Part shown: piece by piece, positions 42,418-51,163 of the stretch
How the letters are laid out: each line of letters begins with the position of its first letter
Position numbering within the stretch: position 1 is the first letter of the stretch
Source of the DNA: Rhizobium lentis
Lineage (GTDB): Bacteria; Pseudomonadota; Alphaproteobacteria; Rhizobiales; Rhizobiaceae
Direction of reading: 5' to 3'
DNA length: 64,000 bases
NCBI RefSeq assembly: GCF_017352135.1
Contig: NZ_CP071454.1
Location: 2,257,001 to 2,321,000, forward strand
The notes under the pieces: model-generated
Told to the model about the DNA's origin: nothing
What the model saw: the letters and a program-made list of their open reading frames with translations, nothing else
Databases searched by the model: none
Made by a program: the position numbers and the translations under genes

Positions 42418-43458
42418 ATGCAATCGATCACCATCCGCCGTCCTGACGACTGGCACCTGCATCTGCGCGACGGCGCCATGCTGGAAGGCGTGATCGCCGA
42501 TACGAGCCGCACCTTCGCCCGCGCCATCATCATGCCCAATCTGGTGCCGCCCGTCGTCACGTCAGCGGATGCGAGAGCCTATCGCGAGCGCATCCTCAAG
42601 GCGCTGCCGGACGGCCATCGCTTCCAGCCGCTGATGACGCTGTATCTCACCGAGCATACGAGCCCGGATGACGTGGAAGCGGGTGCCGCGAGCGGCCTCA
42701 TCACTGCCGTCAAGCTTTACCCCGCCGGCGCCACCACCAATTCGCATGGCGGCGTGCGCGACATGGAAAAGGCGATGCCGGTGCTCGAGCGCATGGCTGA
42801 GATTGGCCTGCCGCTCTGCGTCCATGGCGAGGTGACGACGGCCGAGGTCGATATCTTCGACCGCGAGGCCGTCTTCATCGACACCGTGCTCGATCCGCTG
42901 CGCAAGCGCCTGCCGGAATTGAAGGTGACGATGGAGCATGTGACGACATCGGATGGTATCGATTACATCAAGGCGGCCAAGGGCAATCTCGCCGGCTCGA
43001 TCACCACCCATCATCTGATCATCAACCGCAACGCCATTCTGGTCGGCGGCATCCGCCCGCATTATTACTGCCTGCCGATCGCCAAGCGCGAGACCCACCG
43101 GCTGGCCTTGCGGGCGGCCGCCACCAGCGGCGACAAGCGCTTCTTCCTCGGCACGGATTCGGCTCCGCATGTCGATCCGCTGAAGGAATGCGCCTGCGGC
43201 TGCGCCGGCATCTACACCTCGATCAATACGATGAGCTGCCTTGCGCATGTCTTCGAGGAGGAGGGCGCGCTCGACAGGCTCGAAGCCTTCGCCTCATTGA
43301 ACGGGCCGGCCTGGTACGGGCTGTCCCCGAACGAGGAACGGATCACGCTGTCAAAGCAGGCCGAACCGGTCATCTTTCCCGCCAAGATAGAAACCGGCGC
43401 TGGTCCGGTGACGGTCTTCGATCCGATGTTGCCCCTGCATTGGCAGGTGGTGGGATAG
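42418..43458 (+). CDS. pyrC: Dihydroorotase
   Basis: Cyclises carbamoyl-aspartate to dihydroorotate in pyrimidine synthesis. The 346-residue length and sequence fit class II (E. coli-type) dihydroorotases: [13 protein letters not shown] (zinc His pair), [14 protein letters not shown] (the carbamylated Lys), [30 protein letters not shown] and LGTDSAPH (catalytic Asp). GGAGG precedes the start by eight bases. It is separated from frcK by a repeat, so probably has its own promoter. pyrE lies 4 kb away on the same strand. Confidence 0.96.
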   Translation: MQSITIRRPDDWHLHLRDGAMLEGVIADTSRTFARAIIMPNLVPPVVTSADARAYRERILKALPDGHRFQPLMTLYLTEHTSPDDVEAGAASGLITAVKLYPAGATTNSHGGVRDMEKAMPVLERMAEIGLPLCVHGEVTTAEVDIFDREAVFIDTVLDPLRKRLPELKVTMEHVTTSDGIDYIKAAKGNLAGSITTHHLIINRNAILVGGIRPHYYCLPIAKRETHRLALRAAATSGDKRFFLGTDSAPHVDPLKECACGCAGIYTSINTMSCLAHVFEEEGALDRLEAFASLNGPAWYGLSPNEERITLSKQAEPVIFPAKIETGAGPVTVFDPMLPLHWQVVG

Positions 43459-43592
43459 CAAATGCCTTCCGTGTTTTCTATTTTAAATAGAATATTCATT
43501 TAAAGTGCCGCAGCCGCGTTAGTCGCGTAACATTTTCATTGTGCAGTGCATCATTTGTTAACGGATGCATAAGACATTTCTCCGCACGTAAC

Positions 43593-43698
43593 CCAGCGCA
43601 TCGGCCCCGAAAACCGGAATCGGTTGTCGGAAAGCACGGTGCCTGGATCCAGAGTGTTAGAGCGTCCTTTGCGCGTCCGACAGGACGCACGGCGCTCC
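43593..43698. repeat. Palindromic repeat, family B, copy 2
   Basis: CAGCGCATCGGCCCCGAAAA, CCGGAATCGGTTGTCGGAAA and TTAGAGCGTCCTTTGCGCGT, then CCGACAGGACGCACGGCGCT. The last two blocks form a hairpin (GCGTCC/GGACGC). This is the fullest copy of three in the window; others are at 36567 and 47085. Confidence 0.8.
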
Positions 43699-43746
43699 AA
43701 GCCGCCGATCATCTGGCGCGCCAACCGCTGCGGAGACTGAAGAAGC

Positions 43747-44925
43747 ATGATGCTTGACTACAACTCCCTTTTGCTGGCGCTCGGCGTTTCGGCCGCCTGT
43801 CTTGCCGTGACCCTGATGGGCAGCTGGCTGGTGCGCCGGACCGAAACCGTGCTGCTCACCGCCACCAGCGGTCTCGTCCTCGTCGTCACGGGCATTTTTG
43901 TCTACAGCGCCTATGTCAACCGGCCGGAGGCTGCCTTCGCCATCGGCAGTTTCGTGCTGTTCCATGCCGGCTTTGCCACCATCTGGGGCGCGGGCAAACA
44001 GTTCCTCACCGGCTATCTGGCGGTTTCGGCCGTCGTGATCCGGGCACTGGCGGCAATGGTTTCTTCCATCGTGCCGATGATCGCGGGGTATGACGGCCTG
44101 GCCTTCATCGCCGACAATCTCGCCATCGCCTTGCTGCTCTTTGCCACTGCCCGGCAATATTGGCTTGCCCGTGCCGAAGCGCCGGCGCCGCTTCTCGGCA
44201 TTGCGGCGCTCTATACGCTGACGGCGATTTCCTTCGTACTCTGCGCCGCCGTCCTGATCGCCGATGGCAAGCTGGTGCTGGGAAAAGCGCCTAACAACTG
44301 GGCCGAGGATCTGAGTATCGCCGTCTGCATCGCCGGCATGACCGGCATCGGCGCATTGTCGCTGGCGCTGCATCAATGGCGGCTCGCCGCCCGCCACCGC
44401 CTCGAGGCGATGACCGATCCGCTGACCGGCCTGCTCAACCGCCGCGCCGTCTTCGACGAGTACGGCACGCGCCCGATGGGATCGACCACCGCCATCATCG
44501 TCTTCGATATCGACCATTTCAAATCCGTCAACGACCGCTATGGCCATGCGAGCGGCGACCGCGTGATCACCGTCTTCGCCGAGGAACTCGCCGCCAATTG
44601 CCGCCCCGGCGATACCGCCGCGAGGCTCGGGGGCGAAGAATTTGCGCTGGTGCTGAAGGAAGTCATGCCAGGCCGGGCCGAACTGACGGCTGAGCGGATT
44701 CGCAGGGCCTTCGAGGCGCGAGAGATTCCCATCGACGGTGAGGTATTGAGATGCACAGTGAGCGTCGGCGTGGCGCCCGGCCGGTCGACGCCGCTCGATT
44801 TCGACGCCATGCTGAGCGCCGCCGACAAGGCGCTCTACGCCGCCAAGCGCGCCGGCCGCAATCGGGTCGAGTTTGCCGGCCATCTGCAGGCCGTGCCCGT
44901 CGAAGCATCGCTCACGGCGTCTTGA
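43747..44925 (+). CDS. Membrane diguanylate cyclase (GGDEF)
   Basis: A 392-residue protein with six or so N-terminal membrane segments (about 5-200), then a GGDEF domain starting DPLTGLLNRRAVFDEY. It contains FDIDHFKSVNDRYGHASGD and the active-site variant RLGGEEFALV, which is functional in the family, and ends KALYAAKRAGRNRVEF. It should make c-di-GMP at the membrane in response to an unknown signal. No I-site RxxD is evident at the usual position. It is monocistronic, with the repeat upstream. Confidence 0.92.
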   Translation: MMLDYNSLLLALGVSAACLAVTLMGSWLVRRTETVLLTATSGLVLVVTGIFVYSAYVNRPEAAFAIGSFVLFHAGFATIWGAGKQFLTGYLAVSAVVIRALAAMVSSIVPMIAGYDGLAFIADNLAIALLLFATARQYWLARAEAPAPLLGIAALYTLTAISFVLCAAVLIADGKLVLGKAPNNWAEDLSIAVCIAGMTGIGALSLALHQWRLAARHRLEAMTDPLTGLLNRRAVFDEYGTRPMGSTTAIIVFDIDHFKSVNDRYGHASGDRVITVFAEELAANCRPGDTAARLGGEEFALVLKEVMPGRAELTAERIRRAFEAREIPIDGEVLRCTVSVGVAPGRSTPLDFDAMLSAADKALYAAKRAGRNRVEFAGHLQAVPVEASLTAS

Positions 44926-45114
44926 TTCCGGACTGCGCCTCCCATAACGTCACGCTCGGCCGAATGCGGCCAGCCGCCCCGCGACGCATCAGCGTTATGG
45001 TGAATGCATCCAGATTTATCCTTCACATCCCTTGCCGTTTGGCGATCGATGGCGAACGGGTCAGCAGACGCGGGCACTGACCGTCCTGTTTGCCGCCAAC
45101 GGAAGGATGACATC

Positions 45115-45651
45115 ATGCGCGATTTTGGCGATGCCAAGCTCATGGCAAAGACATTACGGCAGGCTCTCGCCGACCGCGGCGTCTCTGTTACCCGCAGCGA
45201 GACGCTCGAAATCGTTGCCCGGCAGTTCGGGCTCGAGCAATGGAATATTCTTTCGGCGAAGATCGATGCGGCGGCTGCCGGCCGCTCCGCGATCGGCATC
45301 GAACCGCCGATGCCGATCTTCCGCATCTTCTCGGTGGAAAAGGCGATGGAATTCTATTGCGGCTTCCTCGGCTTCACGCTCGATTGGGAGCACCGCTTCG
45401 GCGACTATTTCCCGCTCTATTGCCAGGTCTCGCGTGACGACATGGCGCTGCACTTGAGCGAACATTCCGGCGACGCCAGCCCCGGCGCCAAGGCCTTCGT
45501 CCGCGTCGCCAACATCCGCGCCTATCACGCCGAACTCGCCGGCAAGGACTACCGCTATATGAAACCCGGGATCGAGGAAGCGCCCTGGGGACTGGAGATG
45601 ACCGTCATCGACCCCTTCAGCAACCGCATCGCCTTTTGCGAGCAGAACTAG
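45115..45651 (+). CDS. Glyoxalase-superfamily protein with N-terminal helical extension
   Basis: A 178-residue protein. The first 60 residues (FGDAKLMAKTLRQALADRGV, LEIVARQFGLEQWNILSAKI) form a helical domain that recurs in rhizobial proteins ahead of a VOC fold. The VOC part (about 60-178; PIFRIFSVEKAMEFYCGFLG, MALHLSEHSGDASPG, GLEMTVIDPFSNRIAFCEQ) resembles bleomycin-binding/glyoxalase proteins. Metal residues are only partly present, so the activity is uncertain. The start is at MRDFGDAK, after GGAAGGATGAC. Confidence 0.85.
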   Translation: MRDFGDAKLMAKTLRQALADRGVSVTRSETLEIVARQFGLEQWNILSAKIDAAAAGRSAIGIEPPMPIFRIFSVEKAMEFYCGFLGFTLDWEHRFGDYFPLYCQVSRDDMALHLSEHSGDASPGAKAFVRVANIRAYHAELAGKDYRYMKPGIEEAPWGLEMTVIDPFSNRIAFCEQN

Positions 45652-45675
45652 GCTGGGGCGGCTGGACGCTGCTTC

Positions 45676-45815
45676 TTGCATGCATCATGCGTCGGCGCAC
45701 CCGTCTCGTCCTTCGAGGCCCCTGCGGCACCTCTGGATAAAGCTCTCTTGGATGCCGGCGCTTGCCTCTATGAAGCATCCCAGCGTGAGGCTCCCTCGGA
45801 AGCCGGAAGTGCCCC
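45676..45815. repeat. Dispersed intergenic repeat, family C, copy 2
   Basis: CGTCCTTCGAGGCCCCTGCG and AAAGCTCTCTTGGATGCCGG match the 33228 copy with divergence. It lies between convergent genes. Confidence 0.6.
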
Positions 45816-46298
45816 TCAAACGACCATCAGCGCCCGCACGAAAGCGGCCGAGGCGAGCAGCGAGGCGATCGTGCGCACATGGTTCCACCACGTCCAGTCC
45901 CTGAGATAGGTGGTCCAGAGCGCCGCCGCCTCCGCCCCGCTGCCGCTGACCTTTTCCAACGCGTCGTTCATCGGCACGTTGAAGATGATGGTCGAGAGGA
46001 AGGAGGCAAGGAGATAGAGGGCCGCACCTGTCAGCATCAGCGTGGACGCCCCGCCGCGCCAGTCGATCACCGCCAGCACGGCAATGACGAGGCAGAGGAT
46101 CGCCGTCGGCACGAAGAGGGCCATGAAGGGCGAGCGGACGATCGTCACATTGATCGCGTTCATCGCCGCGATGCCCTGTTCCGCCGGGATGCGCGCGAAG
46201 GCGGTCATGATGAAGGTCGAGAAGGCGAAGAAGATGCCGGCGACGAGGCCGCTGCCGATCGCTGCGGCGACGAGGGAAAGGATGAGGATGATCTGCAT
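45816..46298 (-). CDS. DUF1772 membrane protein (anthrone oxygenase-like)
   Basis: A 160-residue protein with four membrane segments (about 3-25, 53-73, 80-102 and 135-157). The DUF1772 marks are GLVAGIFFAFSTFIMTAFAR near the N-terminus and FNVPMNDAL in the third segment. The family includes noranthrone monooxygenase-like proteins, but bacterial members have no proven role. It is divergent from a TetR regulator over a 96-base region holding tandem inverted repeats, so almost certainly its target. Confidence 0.87.
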   Translation of the reverse strand: MQIILILSLVAAAIGSGLVAGIFFAFSTFIMTAFARIPAEQGIAAMNAINVTIVRSPFMALFVPTAILCLVIAVLAVIDWRGGASTLMLTGAALYLLASFLSTIIFNVPMNDALEKVSGSGAEAAALWTTYLRDWTWWNHVRTIASLLASAAFVRALMVV

Positions 46299-46318
46299 GT
46301 CGAAGCGCCTTCCGGGAT

Positions 46319-46367
46319 AAACAAGAGAAATTCTCTTATTTGTAATATGAGATAAACTCTCTTATTT
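46319..46367. promoter_or_regulatory. Tandem inverted repeats, candidate TetR operators
   Basis: Site 1 AAACAAGAGAA-A-TTCTCTTATTT (46319-46341, one mismatch) and site 2 ATGAGA-TAAAC-TCTCTT (46347-46363) share the half-site TCTCTTATTT, repeated 26 bp apart. They lie between the divergent DUF1772 and TetR starts. Confidence 0.65.
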
Positions 46368-46394
46368 TGTTTGTCAACGAGCAAAGGAGAGCCC

Positions 46395-47048
46395 ATGTCG
46401 GAGCAGAAGCGCGCAACGCGCAGACGCCAGCAGGACCATGGCGGCCAGCCGCGGCGCATTCCGCGCCAGCAGCGCGGCCGCGAGCGCTTCGAGAAAATCC
46501 TCGCCGTCGCCGCCGAACTGATCGAACAGCATGGCAGCGACGGCCTAAAGATGAGCGAGATCGTCGAAGAAGCCGGCCTGTCCTTCGGCGCGCTCTACCA
46601 ATATTTTCCCGACAAGACCTCGATCATCCGAACGCTTGCCGAGCGCTTCAACGAAGAGGGCAGGCGCTGCGTCGAGGCGGAGCTGGCCAAGGTCGCTGAC
46701 CCCGCGGGCCTCAAGGCGGCGCTCGCCAATATCGTCGACGAATATTACGCCTTCTTCCGCCGCGAGCCCGTCATGCGCGACATCTGGCATGCGACCCATA
46801 CCGACAAGCTGCTGCAGCAGGTCGATGCCGAAGACATGGAATTCCTTGCGCAGGCCTTTCTCGCCGTGCTCGTCCGCCTTTGGCCAAACCGCGATCGAGT
46901 CGAGCTTCTGGCGATCGCCCGGCTGACGATGCAGCTGCTTGCCGCCGCCGTGCGCTACGCCGTGTCGCTGGATGCGGAGGAGGGCGCCCGGGCGATTGCC
47001 CTCTTCAAGACGATGCAGCTCGTCGATATCGGCCGTCTGGTGCGGTAA
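46395..47048 (+). CDS. TetR-family transcriptional regulator
   Basis: A 217-residue TetR regulator. The DNA-binding helix-turn-helix (about 30-75) is RERFEKILAVAAELIEQHGS, then MSEIVEEAGLSFGALYQYFP. The remainder is a helical ligand domain (TetR_C-like) with no recognisable ligand. The N-terminal 25 residues are very basic. The start is at MSEQKRATR, after AAAGGAGAGCCC. It probably represses itself and the divergent DUF1772 gene. Confidence 0.93.
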   Translation: MSEQKRATRRRQQDHGGQPRRIPRQQRGRERFEKILAVAAELIEQHGSDGLKMSEIVEEAGLSFGALYQYFPDKTSIIRTLAERFNEEGRRCVEAELAKVADPAGLKAALANIVDEYYAFFRREPVMRDIWHATHTDKLLQQVDAEDMEFLAQAFLAVLVRLWPNRDRVELLAIARLTMQLLAAAVRYAVSLDAEEGARAIALFKTMQLVDIGRLVR

Positions 47049-47084
47049 GGCTCGCCTTGCGTCTGGAAACTGCCGGCGCTTGCT

Positions 47085-47190
47085 GCTACTGCATGATGGC
47101 TTGGATCGGAATCGATTTAAGCACGGAATTCTGCAGCAATTCAAAGTGCTACAGCGTCCTTTGCGCAGCTGAAGAGGCGCGCGGCGCTGT
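47085..47190. repeat. Palindromic repeat, family B, copy 3 (diverged)
   Basis: TTGGATCGGAATCGATTTAA, GCACGGAATTCTGCAGCAAT, then ACAGCGTCCTTTGCGCAGCT and GGCGCGCGGCGCTGT. The block order matches copies 1 and 2 with substitutions. Confidence 0.6.
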
Positions 47191-47224
47191 CATGCCATAG
47201 CAAGCCAAGCCGAAGGAGAGCCCG

Positions 47225-47914
47225 ATGATCCAGACCACATTTCCCGACCGCGCCCTCATGGCCGAACTGGTGGCAAAGATGCTCTGGGAAATCAAGGCGG
47301 TGCATTTCAATGCGGCTCAGCCTTACAAGCTCTCCTCCGGCATGGCGAGCCCGGTTTATATCGATTGCCGCAAGCTGCTCTCCTATCCGCGCATCCGCTC
47401 GACGGTGATGGATTTCGCCGCCAGCACGCTCATGCGCGATGCCGGTTTCGAGCAGTTCGATTGCATCGCCGGCGGCGAGACCGCCGGCATTCCCTTCGCC
47501 GCCCTGCTCGCCGATCGCCTCGGCCTGCCGATGATCTATGTCCGCAAGCAGCCGAAGGGCCATGGCCGTAATGCGCAGATCGAAGGCAATCTGCCGGAAG
47601 GGTCGCGTGTGCTCGTCATCGAGGATCTGACGACGGCCGGCGGCAGCATGTTCAAGTTCATCGACGCCATTCGCGCTGCCGGCGGCATCGTCGATCACGG
47701 TATCGCGCTGTTCTTCTACGGGATTTTCGGCGATCAGCGGTTTACTGACGGCAAGGTGAGGCTGCATCACATCGCCACCTGGCGCAGCGTCCTTGCGGTT
47801 GCCAGGGCAGAGAAGCTTTTCGACGACAAGACGCTTGCAGAGGTCGAGGCCTTTCTCGATGCGCCATTGGCATGGTCGGCGAGGAATGGCGGGGTAAGTG
47901 AGCTTTCGCTCTAA
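47225..47914 (+). CDS. pyrE: Orotate phosphoribosyltransferase
   Basis: Joins orotate to PRPP to give OMP in pyrimidine synthesis. The 229 residues show [20 protein letters not shown], the [10 protein letters not shown] loop, [17 protein letters not shown] (flexible catalytic loop) and the PRPP-binding [24 protein letters not shown] precedes the ATG. It is 62 bases upstream of the fructokinase gene, a possible cotranscript. Confidence 0.96.
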   Translation: MIQTTFPDRALMAELVAKMLWEIKAVHFNAAQPYKLSSGMASPVYIDCRKLLSYPRIRSTVMDFAASTLMRDAGFEQFDCIAGGETAGIPFAALLADRLGLPMIYVRKQPKGHGRNAQIEGNLPEGSRVLVIEDLTTAGGSMFKFIDAIRAAGGIVDHGIALFFYGIFGDQRFTDGKVRLHHIATWRSVLAVARAEKLFDDKTLAEVEAFLDAPLAWSARNGGVSELSL

Positions 47915-47976
47915 CCAGTTGACAAAAGCTCGCTTAAACGGTTGATGAACATATCCGTGCTGTTGGGAGGAATCCG

Positions 47977-48903
47977 ATGATTTTGTGCTGCGGCGAAGCC
48001 CTGATCGACATGCTGCCGAGGGACACGACGCTTGGTGAAAAGGGCTTTGCCCCCTATGCCGGCGGCGCGATCTTCAATACCGCCATCGCGCTTGGTCGCC
48101 TCGGCATCCCCACCGCCTTCTTCACCGGGATTGCCGATGACATGATGGGCGAAATCCTGCTCGCGACGCTGAAGGCGAGCAATGTCGATTACAGCCCGTG
48201 CGCCATCACCCAGCGGCCCTCGACGATCGCCTTCGTCAAGCTCGTCAACGGCCAGGCGACCTATGCCTTCTATGACGAGGGCACGGCCGGCCGCATGATC
48301 ACCGAAGCCGACCTGCCGACGCTCGGCGACGATTGCGAAGCGCTGCATTTCGGCGCGATCAGCCTGATCCCGAGCCCCTGCGGCGAGACCTATGAAGCGC
48401 TGCTCGACCGCGAAGCTGCCCGGCGGGTCATTTCGCTCGACCCCAACATCCGCCCGGGCTTCATCAAGGACAAGCCGGCGCATATGGCCCGCATCAGGCG
48501 TATGGCGGCCAAATCCGACATCGTCAAATTCTCCGACGAGGATCTCGACTGGTTCGGCCTTGAAGGCGACCACGATGCGCTCGCGGCCCACTGGCTGGCC
48601 CACGGCGCCAAGCTCGTCGTCATCACCAAGGGCGCGGAAGGTGCTTCCGGCTATACCAGGGATCGCAAGGTTACAGTGCCAAGTGAGCGCGTTGCCGTCG
48701 TCGACACGGTCGGCGCCGGCGATACTTTCGACGCCGGTGTGCTGGCGTCGCTGAAGCGAGATAATCTGCTAACCAAGGAGCAGGTCGCCTCGCTCGACGA
48801 GCAGGCGGTGCGCAACGCCCTGACGCTGGGTGCCAAGGCCGCCGCCGTCACCGTCTCCCGCGCCGGCGCCAACCCGCCCTGGGCGCATGAGATCGGGCTT
48901 TAA
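47977..48903 (+). CDS. frk: Fructokinase (PfkB family)
   Basis: A 308-residue ribokinase/PfkB-family kinase. The N-terminal CCGEALIDMLP and AGGAIFNTAIALGRLG form the substrate lid region, and the C-terminal VDTVGAGDTFDAGV carries the catalytic Asp and anion hole. The DNA reads as a rhizobial fructokinase, which makes fructose 6-phosphate for entry through Pgi. Its ribosome site contains TTGGGAGGA (47963-47971), complementary over nine bases to loop 1 of the sRNA at 27388. Substrate specificity is assigned by analogy and by the nearby frc operon. Confidence 0.87.
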   Translation: MILCCGEALIDMLPRDTTLGEKGFAPYAGGAIFNTAIALGRLGIPTAFFTGIADDMMGEILLATLKASNVDYSPCAITQRPSTIAFVKLVNGQATYAFYDEGTAGRMITEADLPTLGDDCEALHFGAISLIPSPCGETYEALLDREAARRVISLDPNIRPGFIKDKPAHMARIRRMAAKSDIVKFSDEDLDWFGLEGDHDALAAHWLAHGAKLVVITKGAEGASGYTRDRKVTVPSERVAVVDTVGAGDTFDAGVLASLKRDNLLTKEQVASLDEQAVRNALTLGAKAAAVTVSRAGANPPWAHEIGL

Positions 48904-48927
48904 CGCTCGAAGCAAGCCGCCGATCGA

Positions 48928-50328
48928 TCAGGTGACCGTCCGGGGAAGCTCGGCAGCGGTCACCAGGTCCCGCAGGAAGTTTTCGCACCAAAGCGAGACA
49001 TCGTGAGAGAGCAGATGTTCCATCATCATGCTCCAGCGCTCGCGGCGCTCCTCGAGCGACATGGCGAGACCCCTGGCAAGCGCATTGGCGGTGCCTTCGA
49101 CATCGTAGGGATTGACCAGCAGTGCCCCCTTCAACTCCCGTGCGGCGCCGGCAAAGCGCGATAGCACCAAGACGCCCGGCCGATCCGGGTTTTGGGCGGC
49201 GACATATTCCTTGGCGACGAGGTTCATGCCGTCGCGCAACGGCGTGACCAGCCCGATCGTCGCCAGACGGTAGAGGCCGGCGAGCACGTTGCGGCTGATC
49301 GATCGGTTGACATAGCGGATCGGCACCCAGTCGACCGTTCCGATGGCGCCGTTGACGCGGCCGGCCTGCTCGGCGACCATCTTCTGCATATGCTCGTATT
49401 CGGGGACTTCCGAACGCGATTTCGGTGTGACCTGCAGATAGGTGACCTTGTTCTGGTAGGCAGGATTGCTGATGAGGAAGCGTTCGAACGCTTCCAGCCG
49501 CTGAATGATGCCCTTCGAATAATCAAGGCGGTCGACGCCGATGATCATGTCCCGGCCTTCGACGCTGCGCCGGGTCTTCTGCACCATGACATTGTCTGCG
49601 GCTCTCTCGGCGAAATCGGCGAAGGCCGCGGTCTCGATGCCGATCGGATAGGCGCCGGCCTTGAAGATCCGGCCGTGGGAATCGAACAAACCGTTTCCGA
49701 GGTCGTCGCCAATTCCCTCCCTTCTCAAATAACCGGCGAAGTTCTGGAGGTCGTAATCGGTCTGGAAGCCGACGAGATCGTAATGGGAAAGCCCGCGCAT
49801 GATTTCTTCATGGACCGGCATCGTCACGAGAATGTCGGCCGGCGGCCAGGGAATGTGCAGGAAGAAGCCGATCCGGTTCTTCAGCCCCATTTGCCGCAGT
49901 TCGGCGGCCAGCGGAATGAGGTGGTAATCATGCACCCAGATGATGTCATCAGGCTCGATCAACGGCGCCAGCCGGTGCGCGAAGAAGCGGTTGACGCGGA
50001 AATAACCGGCCATTTCCTTGCGGCCGTATTCGGCGAGGTCGAGGCGGTAGTGACAGATGGGCCAGAGAACACGGTTTGCAAAGCCGCGATAATATTCCTC
50101 GACGTCGGTATCGGTGAGATCGGTCAGCGCATAGGTGATGTTACCCTTCTGCAGCTGCGACAGCGCGCCGGGCTCCCTGTCGCCGCTCGACTCTCCCGAC
50201 CACCCCATCCAAATGCCGCCGCGCTCTTCCAGGGCTGCCTGCAGCGCAACGGCCAGCCCGCCGGCCGCGGCGCTCCCATCTTTGGCCGGCATGGGAACAC
50301 GATTGGAAACGACGATAAGACGGCTCAT
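48928..50328 (-). CDS. otsA: Trehalose-6-phosphate synthase
   Basis: A 466-residue GT20 glycosyltransferase making trehalose 6-phosphate from UDP-glucose and glucose 6-phosphate. Markers are LIVVSNRVPMP, GWSGES, VWVHDYHLIPLAAELR, FFLHIPWPPADIL, GVDRLDYSKGI and VTPLRDGMNLVAKEYVAAQ. The start is at MSRLIVVSN, dropping 42 upstream codons. No otsB phosphatase is adjacent. Trehalose supports osmo- and desiccation tolerance in rhizobia. It is convergent with the fructokinase gene. Confidence 0.95.
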   Translation of the reverse strand: MSRLIVVSNRVPMPAKDGSAAAGGLAVALQAALEERGGIWMGWSGESSGDREPGALSQLQKGNITYALTDLTDTDVEEYYRGFANRVLWPICHYRLDLAEYGRKEMAGYFRVNRFFAHRLAPLIEPDDIIWVHDYHLIPLAAELRQMGLKNRIGFFLHIPWPPADILVTMPVHEEIMRGLSHYDLVGFQTDYDLQNFAGYLRREGIGDDLGNGLFDSHGRIFKAGAYPIGIETAAFADFAERAADNVMVQKTRRSVEGRDMIIGVDRLDYSKGIIQRLEAFERFLISNPAYQNKVTYLQVTPKSRSEVPEYEHMQKMVAEQAGRVNGAIGTVDWVPIRYVNRSISRNVLAGLYRLATIGLVTPLRDGMNLVAKEYVAAQNPDRPGVLVLSRFAGAARELKGALLVNPYDVEGTANALARGLAMSLEERRERWSMMMEHLLSHDVSLWCENFLRDLVTAAELPRTVT

Positions 50329-50659
50329 GAGCTTCCTTTGGTGAAGATGAAACGTGAAACGCCGCGTGACGAGCGTCTCGGGCAATCTCCTGAACTGGGC
50401 GCGAAAGAGCAGATCCGGACACGAGTGGCCGGGTGCATACGCCAGCGGAAACAATGAAACGGGGCGTCGTCCCCGGCTTGATGGGCCATGTCGTCGGAAG
50501 TATCCTGCGCACAGATTTTGCTTGAATCTAGGGCGATTGCGGCGGATTGAAAGAATTCTTTCTAAAATATTCTAATAGAAGAACGTTCAATCCGGTTTCG
50601 CACCAGGCGCCCATCGACCTCTGGCCGTGACGCCAACAGGATCTGCCCGGTTCTCAGGG
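50329..50659. other. Intergenic region otsA/ArsR with a palindrome, no gene seen
   Basis: About 330 bases upstream of otsA and downstream of the ArsR gene. It contains the perfect 14-bp palindrome GAAAGAATTCTTTC (50549-50562) in an AT-rich island, which could be a promoter or operator element for otsA. No coding frame is convincing. Confidence 0.45.
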
Positions 50660-51019
50660 CTAGTCTTTGGCGCGGGCGCGCGCCTGGCTTTCCTTCTTGA
50701 TCGGCCGTCCGACCGGACAGACCTCCTGCACGAAGCCGTTGAGCGTATTGACGAGATTGTTCTCGATCAGGGAGTAGTGGACGAACTGGCCCTGTTTTTC
50801 CCGTCTGATCAGCCCTGAGGCTTCGAGGATGGAAAGATGCTGCGAAACGGCTGGCTTGGACATGCTGAAGCGGTCGGCGATCTCGCCGGCGGTCAGGCCC
50901 GATGCCGAGAGATAGGCGAGGATCTTCCGGCGTGGCGCACTGGAAAGTGCGTGGAATACGCGCTGGGCCGCGCTGACGGAGCCATCTGCTGCTGGATCAT
51001 CGAAAGACTCTTCGTCCAA
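50660..51019 (-). CDS. ArsR-family transcriptional regulator
   Basis: A 119-residue winged-helix repressor. The helix-turn-helix is AGEIADRFSMSKPAVSQHLS with wing LIRREKQGQFVHYSL. The N-terminal acidic extension and C-terminal basic tail are variable. The ELCVCD-type metal-binding helix is absent and only one cysteine (EVCPVG) remains, so it is probably not a metal sensor; SdpR-like. It is divergent from a fatty-acid desaturase gene over 144 bases holding a 20-bp perfect palindrome, its probable operator. Confidence 0.92.
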   Translation of the reverse strand: MDEESFDDPAADGSVSAAQRVFHALSSAPRRKILAYLSASGLTAGEIADRFSMSKPAVSQHLSILEASGLIRREKQGQFVHYSLIENNLVNTLNGFVQEVCPVGRPIKKESQARARAKD

Positions 51020-51095
51020 GTCCGGTCTCCGTGCCTGCGGCGCTCTTGCATCTGCCTGTTAAACAATTGTTTTCGTTGATGCAAAGTAATTAGGT

Positions 51096-51115
51096 AATTC
51101 GTTAATTAACGAATT
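51096..51115. promoter_or_regulatory. Perfect 20-bp palindrome, candidate ArsR operator
   Basis: AATTCGTTAATTAACGAATT is located 77 bases before the ArsR start and 49 bases before the desaturase start. It fits the inverted-repeat shape of ArsR-family sites. Confidence 0.7.
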
Positions 51116-51163
51116 GGCGGGCCACGTTCAAGCGCAATGTGCCCCGACGGGGAGGAGTTTGCC

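Noticed and set aside
44943..45000. Inverted repeat CCATAACG/CGTTATGG in the gap before the glyoxalase-like gene
   Set aside because: Eight-base arms about 50 bases apart may be chance; no other support.
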